Source: Arion vulgaris
Taxonomy: Eukaryota; Mollusca; Gastropoda; Stylommatophora; Arionidae
Reading direction: 5' to 3'
Assembly (NCBI GenBank): GCA_020796225.1
Contig: CM036762.1
Coordinates: 13,442,414 to 13,506,413 of the forward strand
Length of the DNA stretch: 64,000 nucleotides
The first letter of the stretch is position 1; each line of letters starts with the position of its first letter. Shown in pieces: positions 1 to 10,274 of the stretch. The position numbers and the translations under genes are program-made. The notes under the pieces are model-generated. The model was not told where the DNA came from. It searched no databases and saw nothing but the letters and a program-made list of their open reading frames with translations.

Positions 1-364
1 GTGTTGCAGGTCAAGTGATGGTTTTTTTAAAGTACATTATTTAGTTAACAAAATGTAATATGAATGTATCTAAATTCTCACAAGATGGCCTTATACATTT
101 CTTGAATAAATTGTATGAGATAAATACAGAAAAAGATATAAAGAGCAGTGTTATTCAAACAAAGCTGAGAAAATCAACAAACACTAATGTAGCAACCAAT
201 AGATCTTTATCAGGGAAACTTGACACACATACTTAAAATTAAAACCTAAAATATGAAAGCAAAGGAAAACTGTTGCTCAGGGTAATCCCAAAACAAAATT
301 CATGAAAAAATAATAACTTTATACTGAGTATAGACTTTCACCAGTAAGAATGAAGATTCAATGA
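1..364. other. No feature recognised
   Basis: AT-rich sequence without an open coding exon or recognisable repeat. If the dynein gene model below is right, this is intron downstream (minus strand) of the exon at 1041-1324; I did not find the next exon here. Confidence 0.4.
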
Positions 365-800
365 ATATGCTTAAAAGAATTCAGGCTGGCTGTATATGGC
401 AGGAATGGCTTGTCACATTGAGCACATTCTGATTTTTAACCTTTAATATTGTATCAGGACATGTGGGTGGGAGTACAAGTCAATGTATGTGCATATCACC
501 TGGCTGATACAGCAGGAGTCGAGAAAGGACAGTCAATGGATATTGCAGATATCATCATTGCCATGAGAGAGGCAGGTTGTATAGATGACTTTGAAAACAT
601 TTATAAATCTGCATCCCTAACCAAAGCAAATGAGATTGGAGTGAAAATGGAAGAGTCAGACATAAACCATGACACATTTGATTAATTAACACCAAATGGG
701 TGTGATTAGTTGCTATAAGCTGGAAAAGATATTGGGTAGGAGATCAGAGCATCTATGGACCTGTTCAGAGTGTTGTGGTGGTGATCTTCACTAGTCACAA
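365..800 (+). pseudogene. RNase H-LINE remnant (C-terminal RNase H part)
   Basis: The translated region resembles the C-terminal part of the RNase H domain of the LINE at 12994-14200. A degenerate SGH motif near 460 is followed by a stretch like NERADSA, then GQSMDIADI, and about 720-770 an RRSEHLWTCSEC motif that matches the other copy (RRSEHLWTCLEC) closely. The reading frame changes near 460 and again after 685, so it is inactive. In non-LTR retrotransposons this domain degrades the RNA strand of the RNA-DNA hybrid. Only the 3' end is present, as expected for 5'-truncated LINE copies. Confidence 0.6.
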
Positions 801-1040
801 GTAAGAATGATCAGCAAGTTAGAGACAAACCTTTCAACACCAGCTGGTGGTACATATTCAGACATGAGGGAGAAGAGAACAAAGATATGCCCAAATGGCA
901 ACAGATAATAAATCATATGATTATGAAAATGTGCACATATTATGGATGCCATGTGGTTTTAAGACCTCATGCTGATGAATGAGATAATTCAGTTGTATGT
1001 ACATTTGACTTTACGAACACCAAAAGTAGAATAAACTTAC

Positions 1041-1324
1041 TAAATATATCCTCACTTCTTGGCAGCAGTGCTAAACCAGGCACAGGGTACCTAGTACCAT
1101 TCACATTTCCCAAGTTGACCCACTCCTCTGGTGTATGACAGTCATATTCATCATCATCAAAGATGTGTAGAGAAAGGTATGCTGGGAAGGGAGCAGGGTC
1201 TTCACCATCACGATTCAACAACACATTAACATCAGGTTGCTGTTTAGGCATCAGAAACTCTGTCTGAATGCCTCTTGCTGCCAATAGTTCATCCAAAGAT
1301 ATGCTCTTGTAAAGTCGACGTCGC
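1041..1324 (-). CDS. DNAH1: Exon of an axonemal dynein heavy chain 1-like gene
   Basis: An open exon of 284 nt. On the minus strand it follows an acceptor ending TTTAAG (1327-1325) and ends at a strong GTAAGT donor (1040 downward). The translation runs from RRRLYKSISLDELLAARG through EYDCHTPEEWVNLG to PVPGLALLPRSEDIF. EYDC-TPEEW-LG followed by PVPG-ALLP is what I remember of the N-terminal tail region of axonemal dynein heavy chain 1, an inner-arm motor subunit of cilia and flagella. The entry phase (2 nt carried in) fits the exon at 3322-3410, giving a continuous IEIERRRRLYKS join. It leaves phase 1. The family assignment rests on memory of motif wording and is not a search result. Confidence 0.65.
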
Positions 1325-1599
1325 CTTAAAGCAATTAAACAGTGCAATTAATGTATCATTTATGATGATTGTCATACAGGTGTAAAAACTTTAAACAGTA
1401 TGCCTATTTTACGGGTCATACATTAAAAAAATTTCTTTTGGCAATTATTATTTTAATTAAATCAAACGTTTTGCTGTTCCCAAAGAGAGATGCTACTAAG
1501 AAACTTAGACAGACCTTCAAGAAACTTCTAACCTAAAGGCAAGTGTAATCATGTTTATTAAATTGTATTCCAGATTATGCCATACGTTAGGTTTGCCTC

Positions 1600-1870
1600 T
1601 AATTTTATCTCGACCATTTTAAAATGTGGATGAACACTAAAATTGACGTTGAATCAATCCAGCAATTTAGGTGGTTTGGAATTACAGATTGTACAAATAG
1701 AGCTGGATGTTGAAGGGAAGAGAGAAGTGTGTGTAACCAGTGAGCAACAAGAACCATCAGTATGCATACTCTTCAGCATCTGTTGGGGGAGACTAAGCCC
1801 TCTATGGGTTTGCACAGAGTGTCGGGATGTCAGTTCAGTAACAAATAGCCAACATATGGATAAAAGAAAT
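1600..1870 (+). pseudogene. RNase H-LINE 3' end fragment
   Basis: Close match to 10380-10620 at nucleotide level: shared blocks include gttgaatc-atccagc near 1650 and accatcagtatgcatactctt near 1752. In translation the pieces read like VESIQQF, then TISMHTLQHLLG and a C-terminal Cys-rich stretch, the end of the RNase H-type LINE protein seen at 10275-10620. Frames shift several times, so this is a relic. It lies in the inferred intron between the exons at 1041-1324 and 3322-3410. Confidence 0.6.
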
Positions 1871-2279
1871 AGCAACATATAGTCCTGGCATTCATTCTTC
1901 CACTGTGCTCACAGACACATTTTGGAATTAAACTCATGTACTTACTGCAGTCAGACTGGTATGATGAACAGCTATAATATCTAATAGTTTAATGTTCTAA
2001 TTTAATTGTTAACATTATACTTATTTAGCAGGGCTTTTACTCTCTCATGGAAGAGATAAAACATGTTCAAAGTGGGTGTCACACATCATGTAGAAGACAT
2101 TGCTAACTATTACAATAACTTATGATATATCCTTTGACATTGTTTCAAATGCATTTTCTTATCATCACAATTGACATTGCATGCTTCATTAGAGTCAATA
2201 ATAATTACACACATTTGTATTTTTGATTACACACATTTATATTTGGACACTACTGTCCTTTCAGTTCTTTTTTTTCCCA
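1871..2279. other. Intronic, no feature recognised
   Basis: AT-rich sequence within the inferred dynein intron; nothing recognised. Confidence 0.4.
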
Positions 2280-2489
2280 TTTCTGAGAGTGCACTGGTGG
2301 ATTGTATATGGTAGAGGAACTATGGTTGTTTGCCTAAAGCTGTCGCTATGCGAGTGCAGGTCATCAGTTTTATTTTATGTCCAGCAAAAAAAACCTTTTG
2401 ACCTTACCATGGAGTCGAACATGGGACGTTTATATCCGAAAACACCAATGCATATAACCATTAGGCCACTCACTCTACCATACTTGTTT
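2280..2489 (-). mobile_element. tRNA-like SINE candidate
   Basis: Reading the minus strand from 2489 gives a tRNA-like head: GTGGCCTAATGGTTA resembles a pol III A box, and GTTCGACTCC near 2415 resembles a B box at about the right spacing. The non-tRNA body then runs to about 2280 through a T-rich stretch. No second copy was found in the window and I could not define a target duplication. The call rests on the promoter-like boxes alone. Confidence 0.5.
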
Positions 2490-2499
2490 TAGTACTATT

Positions 2500-3310
2500 A
2501 AAATATTACTGTGCATTATTTTACACCTTATTCAGAAATTAACATGGTTGCTCTTTCTTTTGCGATCAGTTTTTCTTGCATAGATTTTCTAACAAAATTA
2601 TTTTCCTAGAATCCATTGATAATCTCTTTCAGCATAAGATATCTGAGAATAGTCATTCAATTGTGTGATGCATACATATTTTATTTCTATTTCTGGACAA
2701 TCCATGCATTTTAGCACTGACATGCTTTGTCTTCAGTGGGGGGAGTTATGGAGTCTTGCCATCAATAGTCATACACTTCCTAACACTGTGTTCAAGACAT
2801 CAGAAATTTGAAGAGCAGCCATTGCTTTGCTTTTCTTTGCTCTTGAGTCAGGGTATGCTCTATGAGCAAGTCTTGGTGGGGTTTGGAAAATTTTTCCATG
2901 ACTATAACTCCAGCGCTGGGTCAATTCTATTGAAGGGCTTGCTATGTTGGAATATTTTGTATTATTACCTCACCCATAGTTTAACCCTATTAAACTCTGG
3001 GGTCTAGTATTTTGGTGGCAGATGTTCACAATAGTCATGTTAGTAGAAATATGAAGCATTAGATAAAGTAATAATACCACTTGAAATGGAACAATTGAAA
3101 CCATTTCTTATTCTTTAGATGAGAGCTGCAACATTCATTATTCCCTTAACTAGGTGAAAAAGTGGTTTTCTGTATGCAAGTATATTTGTATACTTTTTTA
3201 ACATCACTCATTTTATGACATAAAAAAGAATGAAAACCAACTAAAATGAGAAAAATACAGTAGAAAATCACTTTCCAGTTTAATTTAGGGTCTTTCAAAT
3301 CTTTTTATTA
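2500..3310. other. Intronic, no feature recognised
   Basis: AT-rich stretch without a convincing exon or repeat. Confidence 0.35.
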
Positions 3311-3321
3311 GATGTACTTAC

Positions 3322-3410
3322 CTCTCAATTTCAATTTTTCTAGGCAAGTCTCCAGGTTTCGTGAAGAAAGGCAACTGAACCTTAGGCTTGAAGGAATTTT
3401 GCTGAAAGTC
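3322..3410 (-). CDS. DNAH1: Exon of the dynein heavy chain 1-like gene
   Basis: An 89-nt exon on the minus strand. The acceptor is the pyrimidine-rich tract ending GTTGTCTCAAG (3411-3423); the donor is GAGAG|GTAAGTAC at 3322/3321. It is open in one frame, reading DFQQNSFKPKVQLPFF then TKPGDLPRKIEIE, with two bases (AG) left over. Joined to the exon at 1041-1324 this gives IEIE-R-RRRLYKS, a basic linker. It enters in phase 0, matching the exit phase of the exon at 4861-4949. The phase agreement across four exons is the main support. Confidence 0.6.
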
Positions 3411-3589
3411 CTTGAGACAACAGAAGGCAAAGCAATATTTTTAAACGACTATTCCTTTCTCTTGATTACTATTTACCATTTCCATATATCTACCAATGCA
3501 TCTATGTTACTAATCAGTAGTTTTATCTTTAGCATGTGTGTTTGTATGCATTTACTTCTACTACTACTACTACTAAAAATAATTCCTCT

Positions 3590-3790
3590 TGTATACGTTA
3601 CATAGAGCCTGCAAGTAATTTCTCCATACCGCTCTATCCTGGGCAACTCGCTCAATCTCCTCCATGGAACTGAGACCGATATTTCTTGCCTCTCTCAGCA
3701 AAGTTCATTTCATTGTCTCCTTAGGTTGTCCTCTCTTTCTTGAACCCTTTGCATCCCACTTCAATGCCTGCTTTGATATACATACTACTA
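3590..3790 (-). pseudogene. RTE-type LINE C-terminal fragment
   Basis: Near-duplicate of 17785-17990 and 50840-51045. On the minus strand it reads like KRGQPKETMK, then REARNIGLSSMEEIERVAQD and R-W-NYLQ-LCNV, the basic GRP-x-TL plus RVAQDR-W ending typical of RTE-like LINE proteins. It has lost the reverse-transcriptase core and sits in an intron of the dynein-like gene. Confidence 0.6.
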
Positions 3791-3994
3791 CCACATACAT
3801 TCTACATACAATTTACTACTACATATTTTCAAGTTTGTTATTCTAGATCGCTAGTCAGTTCTCCCATTTCCTTCATTGTCGTGTTCAAGGTTTCCTTAAT
3901 ACTCAGTTGAGACCATCGTCTTGGTGGTTTATTTGTCTTGCCTTCCAGGAACTATGTCCTCCATTTCTAAACAAAGATCTAAAGACAAAGGACT

Positions 3995-4235
3995 GGCTTC
4001 ACTGCAACCAGGTTTTCCCACATGGCTCCGCTTCTATATGTACAAAAGGCAAGCCATCTGCTGAGAGGGTTGCACAAACTCCAAAGCTTCAGCAACAATC
4101 CTAGGAATCTCATGAAAAAATTGTGACAGTGAATCGGTCTGGATATGAACCCCCAACCTTCAGAATGACAGGCAAACATCTTAATCATTTCATCACAGAG
4201 ACCTTCATTACTGATCTCTCTTGACCAATATGACA
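3995..4235 (-). mobile_element. tRNA-like SINE candidate
   Basis: The minus strand reads GTGATGAAATGATTAAGATG (A-box-like, near 4195) and then GGTTGGGGGTTCATATCC (near 4145), which matches a tRNA T-arm or B box. A non-tRNA body follows to about 3995. There is no second copy here. The plus-strand ORFs across it have no coding features. Confidence 0.5.
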
Positions 4236-4377
4236 TCTAATGTGATCAAATATTTTAGCTATCAATATATTATATTGTTTATGAGCCAATGTTTCGGTCT
4301 TGCTTGATTATAGCTTTCTTCTTCTTTGTTCAATGCATTCTAAGAATTTTCTTCTTTACTCTGTACCGAAAGATTGG

Positions 4378-4540
4378 GTTTGGCTGAAATCGGATGCACA
4401 TGTCCTAAACGTGTCGAAATATATGCGTTTAGGGGCCTACCAAACCAATTTGCAACGTATACACGTTCTTGGCAAAGATCAAACATGTCACAAAGAGTGA
4501 TTAAAATTGATCGTAAGAACGACCAAAGAAGAGAAGAAGA
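4378..4540 (+). mobile_element. Family A short retroelement, 5'-truncated
   Basis: Starts at gtttggctgaaatcgg and runs through the family A body (ccta-acgtgt, gtttaggggcctacc, acgtatacacgttcttggc, gatcaaac, tcacaaagagtgatta) to a GAAGAAGAAG tail. It is flanked by agattgg at 4371-4377 and 4541-4547, a short direct repeat. It lacks the family head and begins within 2 bp of where the independent copy at 58641 begins. Confidence 0.75.
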
Positions 4541-4860
4541 AGATTGGATTTTCTACTTTAATATTTCTGCAATGATCCATGATTTTCATTCATACGCTAC
4601 CACAGGAGAATTGCATGCCCACAGATATTTTACTATTGAAACTTTCCTGTGTTTTGTCATAGGTTCTTCATACTATTCAACCCATAAATTGCCATAGCCA
4701 ATCTCCTTCTGATTTTCTTTTTACTAGCGAAAACCACATTTCAAATGATTGAAGCTATCAACTTCAGATGATCTTGGCTAGAGGCTACAGTCCTCACTCA
4801 TTAAATTTTACTTCATATAGTCTCCATTGTTGTTAATTGAAATATTGCATTCAAACTTAC

Positions 4861-4949
4861 TGAAATAGTGAGATCTTGGGTGGATGGTCCATACTTTTGT
4901 TCATTGAGTTGTTTCTCAACAATACTTGAATCCACAGAAAATGTGCTAA
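4861..4949 (-). CDS. DNAH1: Exon of the dynein heavy chain 1-like gene
   Basis: An 89-nt exon on the minus strand, with acceptor ATAATTACAG (ending 4950) and donor TTTCA|GTAAGT at 4861/4860. It takes one carried base (G from the exon at 7573-7645 gives Val) and reads STFSVDSSIVEKQLNEQ then KYGPSTQDLTIS, leaving phase 0 for the exon at 3322-3410. The protein is not conserved enough for me to place by itself; it is assigned by position, strand, splice signals and phase. Confidence 0.55.
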
Positions 4950-5314
4950 CTGTAATTATACATTTAATAATTAGTGAGACCATTTTTAAAAAACCAGTAA
5001 CAACTAATAAATTAACCACCAGAAGTATATTAAAAGTATTGGCTAGCAAGCTATCTCATTTTATTGCCATCAACTACTTACTAAATTTTACATATAAATA
5101 AAAAAATGAGTTTCAGGGCATTTCTTACAGCACAGATATATTTTCAATTTTTCATTTATTTTTTCATTGTGTAACGCTGGTTGTCTCTCTCACTCTAGCT
5201 TGTGATGCACCTGGCATTTAAGACAGCAACAAATGCACATCATTCTTCTCTATTCTTGGCCATCCTCTGTGTTGAGTTCCAGCCATGTTTCATTTCTTTC
5301 AGTTCTTGCTCTAC

Positions 5315-5505
5315 TGTTCATGGAGCATATCCTGTAAGATGTCCTCTCCTGAGTGAGCTGAGAAGCAACATGTGGCCACACGCAGTCAACCTGAAAACTA
5401 AGCTTTGGGAAACCTGACAGACCTGAAGCTGACTGCCCAGTTGTGGTCCACAGTAAATTAAGCGCATGACCAGAGATCGCTGAAGAAGAAGTTCTACTGT
5501 TCAGG
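5315..5505 (+). pseudogene. RNase H-LINE (second lineage) 3' end
   Basis: Close nucleotide match to 18555-18714: gagcatatcctgtaagatgt near 5323, LLSELRSNMWPHAVNLKTK in translation, a stop after TKLWET, a short 3' UTR, and an end in gatcgctgaagaagaag. Upstream of 5320 the match is lost. It is a 5'-truncated retrocopy. The GAAGAAG terminus is shared with the short retroelement families here. Confidence 0.7.
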
Positions 5506-5559
5506 ACTTCTGTTTCCCGTGTAAGTCTCCTCCTTTCGGCTTCTCACCACTTCGTTATA

Positions 5560-6410
5560 TGAATTAGTGACTCTTGTAGCCCTTCATACCTGTAAATAGG
5601 TAGTGTATTTGTTGTTTCCGTTAAGTAAAGTTTTTTTACAGGATGGGATTGTTAGTTCCGTCAAACCACCAACCTGGAGGATGAGGAAGCCCAATTTAGT
5701 CTGACCCCTCCTCAATGACCTGTTCAGCCTGGGCGACCTTGTCAGGAACATAAGTTCCTGTCATCTTGGACCATCGTATCATTGGAGCACGCAAGTCTTC
5801 ATACTACTACAAGGTAATGCCATCATGGAAGTAATGCCGGTTATAGAGTTGTGGAAATCCATGATAACCAACGGTAGCAAACATGGAATATGATGATTGT
5901 TCAGCATTTGCAGTTAGTTTTAGTGAATACAAATTTTAGAAGAAATGTGTCCTTTTGTCATTGTTTGTGTATTAAAAAAATCATTATCTACTTCACAAAT
6001 AATGTACAGTACATAAGATGCAGTGAGTGAGATTACAAATATTAGCATTGGCAGATCAGTGCTGATAACAACCCTTCTCCACTTCCACATGGTAGCTTTA
6101 GAAACAAGCTGCACCGTAACAGGTTGGTGAAGGAACTAGGATTTGAAAAAGGAATTTAAAAATTGATGCAAAAACTATGTGCTGAAAACAGATGTGTTGA
6201 GAAGAAAAGTGCAGTCTTATAACTGTGACATGACACAACAAATGTCTTTTACATAGTAGACATAGACGAATAATTAAAGAACTATGTACAATTTATCCAC
6301 AGTGTTTCTCTTCCAAATTATTTTGTACAGTGACAGATTTTAAACAGATTACATTTATAAAACTTAACACGAGATTATGTGCACAGACAAAATTATATGA
6401 AAACATATAA
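5560..6410. other. Intronic, nothing firmly recognised
   Basis: A GC-richer block at about 5640-5830 (gacctgttcagcctgggcg; ggaacataagttcctgtc) looks like repeat or UTR sequence, but I could not assign it. The rest is AT-rich. Confidence 0.3.
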
Positions 6411-6418
6411 GCAGCTGT

Positions 6419-6421
<3 letters not shown>

Positions 6422-6491
<70 letters not shown>
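6422..6491. repeat. (AT)n microsatellite
   Basis: About 35 uninterrupted AT dinucleotides. It lies in an intron of the dynein-like gene, 300 bp from a tRNA-like SINE. Confidence 0.98.
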
Positions 6492-6494
<3 letters not shown>

Positions 6495-6804
6495 GGTTTC
6501 AAAATAAGAAAGTCAAAATGTCCAATAACTACCAAAGACTGATATTATTCAATTCCTTATGTAAATCTCAAAATGCAAACACAAAATATATTTTTGCAAG
6601 TAGACACTTCAACTTTATAAACACTGACATGGTAGCAACATTCTAGTAAAAAAATGACTAGTGTCTTAAAACACATTTAGATATTTTAACTTTTTTTATT
6701 TATGTAATGGATTTCTTCATTGAGCAATGGATTCATATTCTTAAAAGATGAGAACCTTCCTGAGATATGAAGCAGAAGTAGACAGCATTTCTAAATGTTT
6801 AAAG

Positions 6805-7058
6805 TAAAAAAAAAAGCTAATTGCATATTCTTTACAGGACTTTACAAATCAACCCCAGCTTTTTAATGCTGTTTGTGATTTTTCTAGGCATTATTACGTT
6901 CCGTAATTTGTCCTTGCTTTCTGAATGAATGGTGCCATAGTTCTTTTGTAAAAATCCACGCAAACAATTTGCAACCAAACTGTCTGCAGCGTGATTCGAA
7001 CTCAGAACGTCAGGGTTAATAGACCAAGTCACTATCCCCTAAGCCACAGATGCCACCA
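6805..7058 (-). mobile_element. tRNA-derived SINE (T family)
   Basis: On the minus strand it starts at 7058 with GGTGGCATCTGTGGCTTAGG (A-box-like) and continues to GAGTTCGAATCACG (B box, near 6993). A body ends in GTCCTGTAAAGAATATGCAA and a T run. The same head and body recur at 28395-28628 and 55141-55368. Flanks tctaaatgtttaaag (6790-6804) and tctaaatgttgaaag (7059-7073) are a 15-bp target-site duplication with one mismatch. Confidence 0.88.
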
Positions 7059-7074
7059 TCTAAATGTTGAAAGA

Positions 7075-7570
7075 ATATAAATTTCCAATTTAAAAAACAA
7101 AGTTCAACTTCAATTAGGTTTTACTGGCTCCCAGACTTTTAACAATTTTCTTTCAGAAAAATAAATAGTGCACACTATTTATAGTGTTGCAATTTTTGGG
7201 TTTGACTTCACAGGCTAGCTACTCATTATATAAGTTTTATATACACATATTATATCCAGATATATTCATTTTGAATGGTAATAGTGTTGAATCTACAATC
7301 ATAACAAGACTAAGAATATAAAGTAAAATGTGGTGTAGCTAGACAAGAGCACTATACTTGTAGCCAAAGAAGAATAGTAAACCAACAAAGAACTGGTGTC
7401 ATTAGTTACCACACGCTGTGAGACATACTAGAGGAGATCGGAGCACTTATGAACGAATTGGTTCGACGTGCAGTGAAGATGATCCAACAACTAAATTTAA
7501 ACTAAACAATTAATTTAAAAAAGAGCAATATCTTAAAAATTCACAATACCATTTTCATAGCAACAAATTT
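7075..7570. other. Intronic, no feature recognised
   Basis: AT-rich; no exon or repeat match seen. Confidence 0.35.
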
Positions 7571-7572
7571 AC

Positions 7573-7645
7573 CTAATGGGGTATGTTTTTCTTTAGCAAC
7601 ATTCCAAATTGTATCTTGATCAATCTCAGGTCCAGCTAGAAATGT
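7573..7645 (-). CDS. DNAH1: Exon, probably of the dynein heavy chain 1-like gene
   Basis: A 73-nt exon on the minus strand with acceptor TTGTATTATAG (ending 7646) and donor CATTAG|GTAAAT at 7573/7572. Only one frame is open: TFLAGPEIDQDTIWNVAKEK then HTPL plus one base. Its exit phase (1) matches the entry phase of the exon at 4861-4949. It cannot join the candidate exon at 9603-9774 directly because that one exits in phase 2 and would produce a stop, so an exon is missing between them or one of the two is wrong. Confidence 0.5.
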
Positions 7646-7659
7646 CTATAATACAACAT

Positions 7660-8020
7660 ATAAGTGTTGTGAACGTGAGTGACAGAAATATGTGGGACAA
7701 CTGAAAGATATATGTGAATTATATAATGCATGTGAATAATAACAGTGAACTATACCAGTATTGACAAATAAGTGATAAAGTTGATCATGTGAATTAAGAA
7801 CGTGAATGATGCAAAAATGAAAAATAGGGATTAATAAAGATAAAAAAAATACATCATAAAATTAGGGATGAGAAATAAATAATATGAGATGATATTAAAA
7901 GAAAATTTAGTGTTATTACAATTTTACAAGTGAACAGTAAGAGACAATATTTCTTCAACACTCTGAAAATCAAGACATTGCATTAATTATGAATAGTATT
8001 AAATATTTCTTCTTCTCTTA
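7660..8020. other. AT-rich, loosely repetitive
   Basis: Contains scattered short gtgaat and aataat words without a regular period. No gene seen. Confidence 0.35.
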
Positions 8021-8024
8021 TCCA

Positions 8025-8445
8025 TCTTGCTTATAAGGCATCAAAAATTTCTCCAACCAGATATGTCTTGAGCAAGCAAATTTAGTTCATTCCAGCTAAT
8101 TTTCTCCTTTTCTCTGTGAACTGTTTGTCTCTATGTATCTCTAGGTCCCCTACCTTCTTGACTCCAAGTTCTTATTTACATATGTCTGGTCATTTGCATT
8201 CTAAATGTATGTCCCAACCACTTACCATTTCCTTTTTTATTTTCTCAAAGATATTGCAAATGCATCAGGTATTTCATTATTAGTATTATTTGATCCCAAT
8301 AAATTAAAGAATTCTTTGGAGACATCTTTATTCAAAACTGTTATATGACTGTCTATCTTTGTATAGTTTTCCATTTCTGATCCACACAGTATTGTTGAGC
8401 AAAATTTGATTTGTATATCTGATGTTTAGTGATTATTAATTCTGT
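8025..8445 (-). pseudogene. RTE-type LINE C-terminal relic
   Basis: Minus-strand translation in broken frames gives RYTNQILLNNTVW, then ELGVKKVGDLEIHRDKQFTE and an end like EIFDAL-ARWIREEE just before a GAAGAAG-type terminus near 8025. The order (thumb, basic linker, W-R-EEE end) is that of RTE-like LINE proteins. It is heavily mutated. Confidence 0.45.
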
Positions 8446-8579
8446 GGTTCAAATTTTCATACTACAACAGACTATGATACACAGAGTAAATAGCAACAGG
8501 GTGGAGCGTAAAGCCTGGACTCACACGCAAGGATACAAGAACAACAAGATGAGATGAAATTAAAGATTTCAAACAATAA

Positions 8580-9008
8580 TAGTACAAATTACACAAACTA
8601 GAAAAGATAAAATTAGACTGACCCAAAAACATTGACAGAAAACAAATTAAAACATAAATAGAACAAAATTAAAAGGAAAATAGACAAAATTAAATAGTAA
8701 TATGACAAATTAAAACATTAATAGGACACATTAAAATCTGGTTTGGACAAATTAAAACAAGAATAGGATAGATTTAAACTGGAATAGGACAATTAAAACA
8801 GTGAAAGGACAATTTAAAACAAAAATGGTAATATTAAAACATGAATAGGGTAAATTGAATCAAAGAAAATTATAAATTAAAACATGAATAGTAAAAATTA
8901 AAACTAGGATAAGATAAATTAAAGCATGAATAGGAAAGCTAAAACAAAGAAGGACTAATTAAAATAAGACTAGAATAAATTAAAACATAAATAGAACAAA
9001 ATAAAACT
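8580..9008. repeat. Degenerate ~21-22-bp tandem repeat
   Basis: About 19 imperfect units with the core aaattaaaac followed by a-gaatagga. Spacing varies from 18 to 25 bp and units differ by several bases, so it is an old array. It is next to a family A element (9057-9268). Confidence 0.8.
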
Positions 9009-9056
9009 TCACAAACTAACTTTAAAAAGCCACAGTTTAACACTTTCCACGCAGTT

Positions 9057-9268
9057 CTTCTTCTTCTTCTTTACGTTCGTTCTTTACAACCAATTTTAAT
9101 CACTCTTTGTGATATATTTGATCTTTGCCAAGAACGTGTATACGTTGCACATTGGTTTGGTAGGCACCTAAATGCATAGACTTCTACACATTTAGGACAA
9201 GTGCATCCGATTTCAGTCAAATCTCTTAGTCGCTCTTACGACATGCGTGGCAGGTAACAATGGTGAAC
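9057..9268 (-). mobile_element. Family A short retroelement
   Basis: Reverse-oriented copy: tail cttcttcttcttct at the low end, then body words acgttcgttcttta, tttgatctttgcc, tagacttctacac, gcatccgatttcag, and head words cttacgacatgcgtggc and aggtaacaatggt. The outermost head (GCCCGAGTGGTTACC) is missing, so it stops within the head module. Confidence 0.85.
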
Positions 9269-9269
9269 A

Positions 9270-9600
9270 TTTAAGCAGTTAATTCAAGGGAGGTTTAAAA
9301 AAAAAAACAGATCCCAACTACTCGTCAATAAAAAAACATATATATATTATTATATACTAAATTGAAGAAAACTGGACAACCCAATAGAATAAAAGGTTGA
9401 AAAGTAGTAAAGTAAAACTAGAAAGACATCTTATAAGGAAGCAACTCTATGGCGCAGTGTGCGGCTAATAGCGTGCAATGGACTTCAGCGTGGCAGTGTG
9501 CGGCTAAAAACATGGAAAGAGTTTAAGAACTTAGGATTATTTTCTCATAAGAGTTTACAAGTAAGATTAAGTAGCGAAACTCAATCATCATAGAAGTCGC
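9270..9600. other. No gene; short local duplication
   Basis: The words cagtgtgcggctaa at about 9456 and 9494 are direct repeats 38 bp apart. Otherwise nothing recognised. Confidence 0.35.
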
Positions 9601-9602
9601 AC

Positions 9603-9774
9603 CTGTATGTCTGCTTGATTTCCATCTTTGGTGATAGCATCAGAATAGAAGCCTCTCTGTCTGATCTCAGGGTATGTGTTTCCATTCTGTATTTGTGAAT
9701 AAGCTGTGGCGTCCTGAGCTGATTAGATGAAAACTTCTGTGAGCTGCGTGAGGATCTTGTTGACATGATTGTGT
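9603..9774 (-). CDS. Candidate first coding exon upstream of the dynein-like exons
   Basis: On the minus strand an acceptor-like ACAATTACAG (ending 9775) is followed by ATG at 9766-9764 and 54 open codons (MSTRSSRSSQKFSSN, then QLRTPQLIHKYRMETHT and ending MEIKQTYR) to a donor ACAG|GTGCGA at 9603/9602. The Ser/Arg-rich start resembles a disordered N-terminus. It exits in phase 2, which does not fit the exon at 7573-7645 but would fit the one at 1041-1324. Belonging to the same gene is inference from strand and position. Confidence 0.4.
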
Positions 9775-9804
9775 CTGTAATTGTATAATTGTAAAATATA
9801 AGTT

Positions 9805-9975
9805 ATAGAGCCACTTCTTGGGTTAGTGGTCCGGGTTCAACTTCACAGTAGGCGTGGAGTTTTTCAGACCATTAACGGCTTTCAGGTCAGTTCAGCCTCA
9901 ATTGGGTACCAGGAAAAGTCCTGGAAAGTAAAGGTGGCCGGGGTGATATTGACCACAACACCCATTGTGTGCAGA
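9805..9975 (+). mobile_element. Possible SINE-like repeat
   Basis: Contains gggttagtggtccgggttca, A- and B-box-like words but too close together, then a GC-richer body (attgggtaccagg, ggtggccggggtgatattg). It looks like a short interspersed repeat rather than coding sequence. No second copy is present in the window. Confidence 0.3.
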
Positions 9976-10274
9976 TGGTCAATTAAAAATACGGGTCTAA
10001 CACTGTATTACTTTTATACCTTGAGTTATAAAAAAGAGTTCCTTTACTTTACAATACAACTTATACTCAAAACTAATATTTCAAAAATATTAAATGTATG
10101 CAAATGAAAGTGTTGTAAATAAGTATTTTATCTTCAAGTACATCAAACTGTATTTTCAATAAGGGTACAACTAGTTGCTATCAATTATAACCTATTTGAG
10201 GGTTTGTGGGGTAGAGGTATGGTGCACTCCTCTAGTTTGAAAAAGAACTTGGTTTGCTTTCTGTATGGCGTGTT

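Noticed and set aside
2280..2489. A functional tRNA gene
   Set aside because: Only A- and B-box-like words are present; the stems do not pair into a cloverleaf by eye and a SINE-like body follows. The same applies to 3995-4235, 6805-7058, 28395-28628, 55141-55368 and 57450-57655.
6293..6535. 80-codon ORF with an alternating Tyr-Ile run
   Set aside because: Produced by the (AT)n microsatellite.
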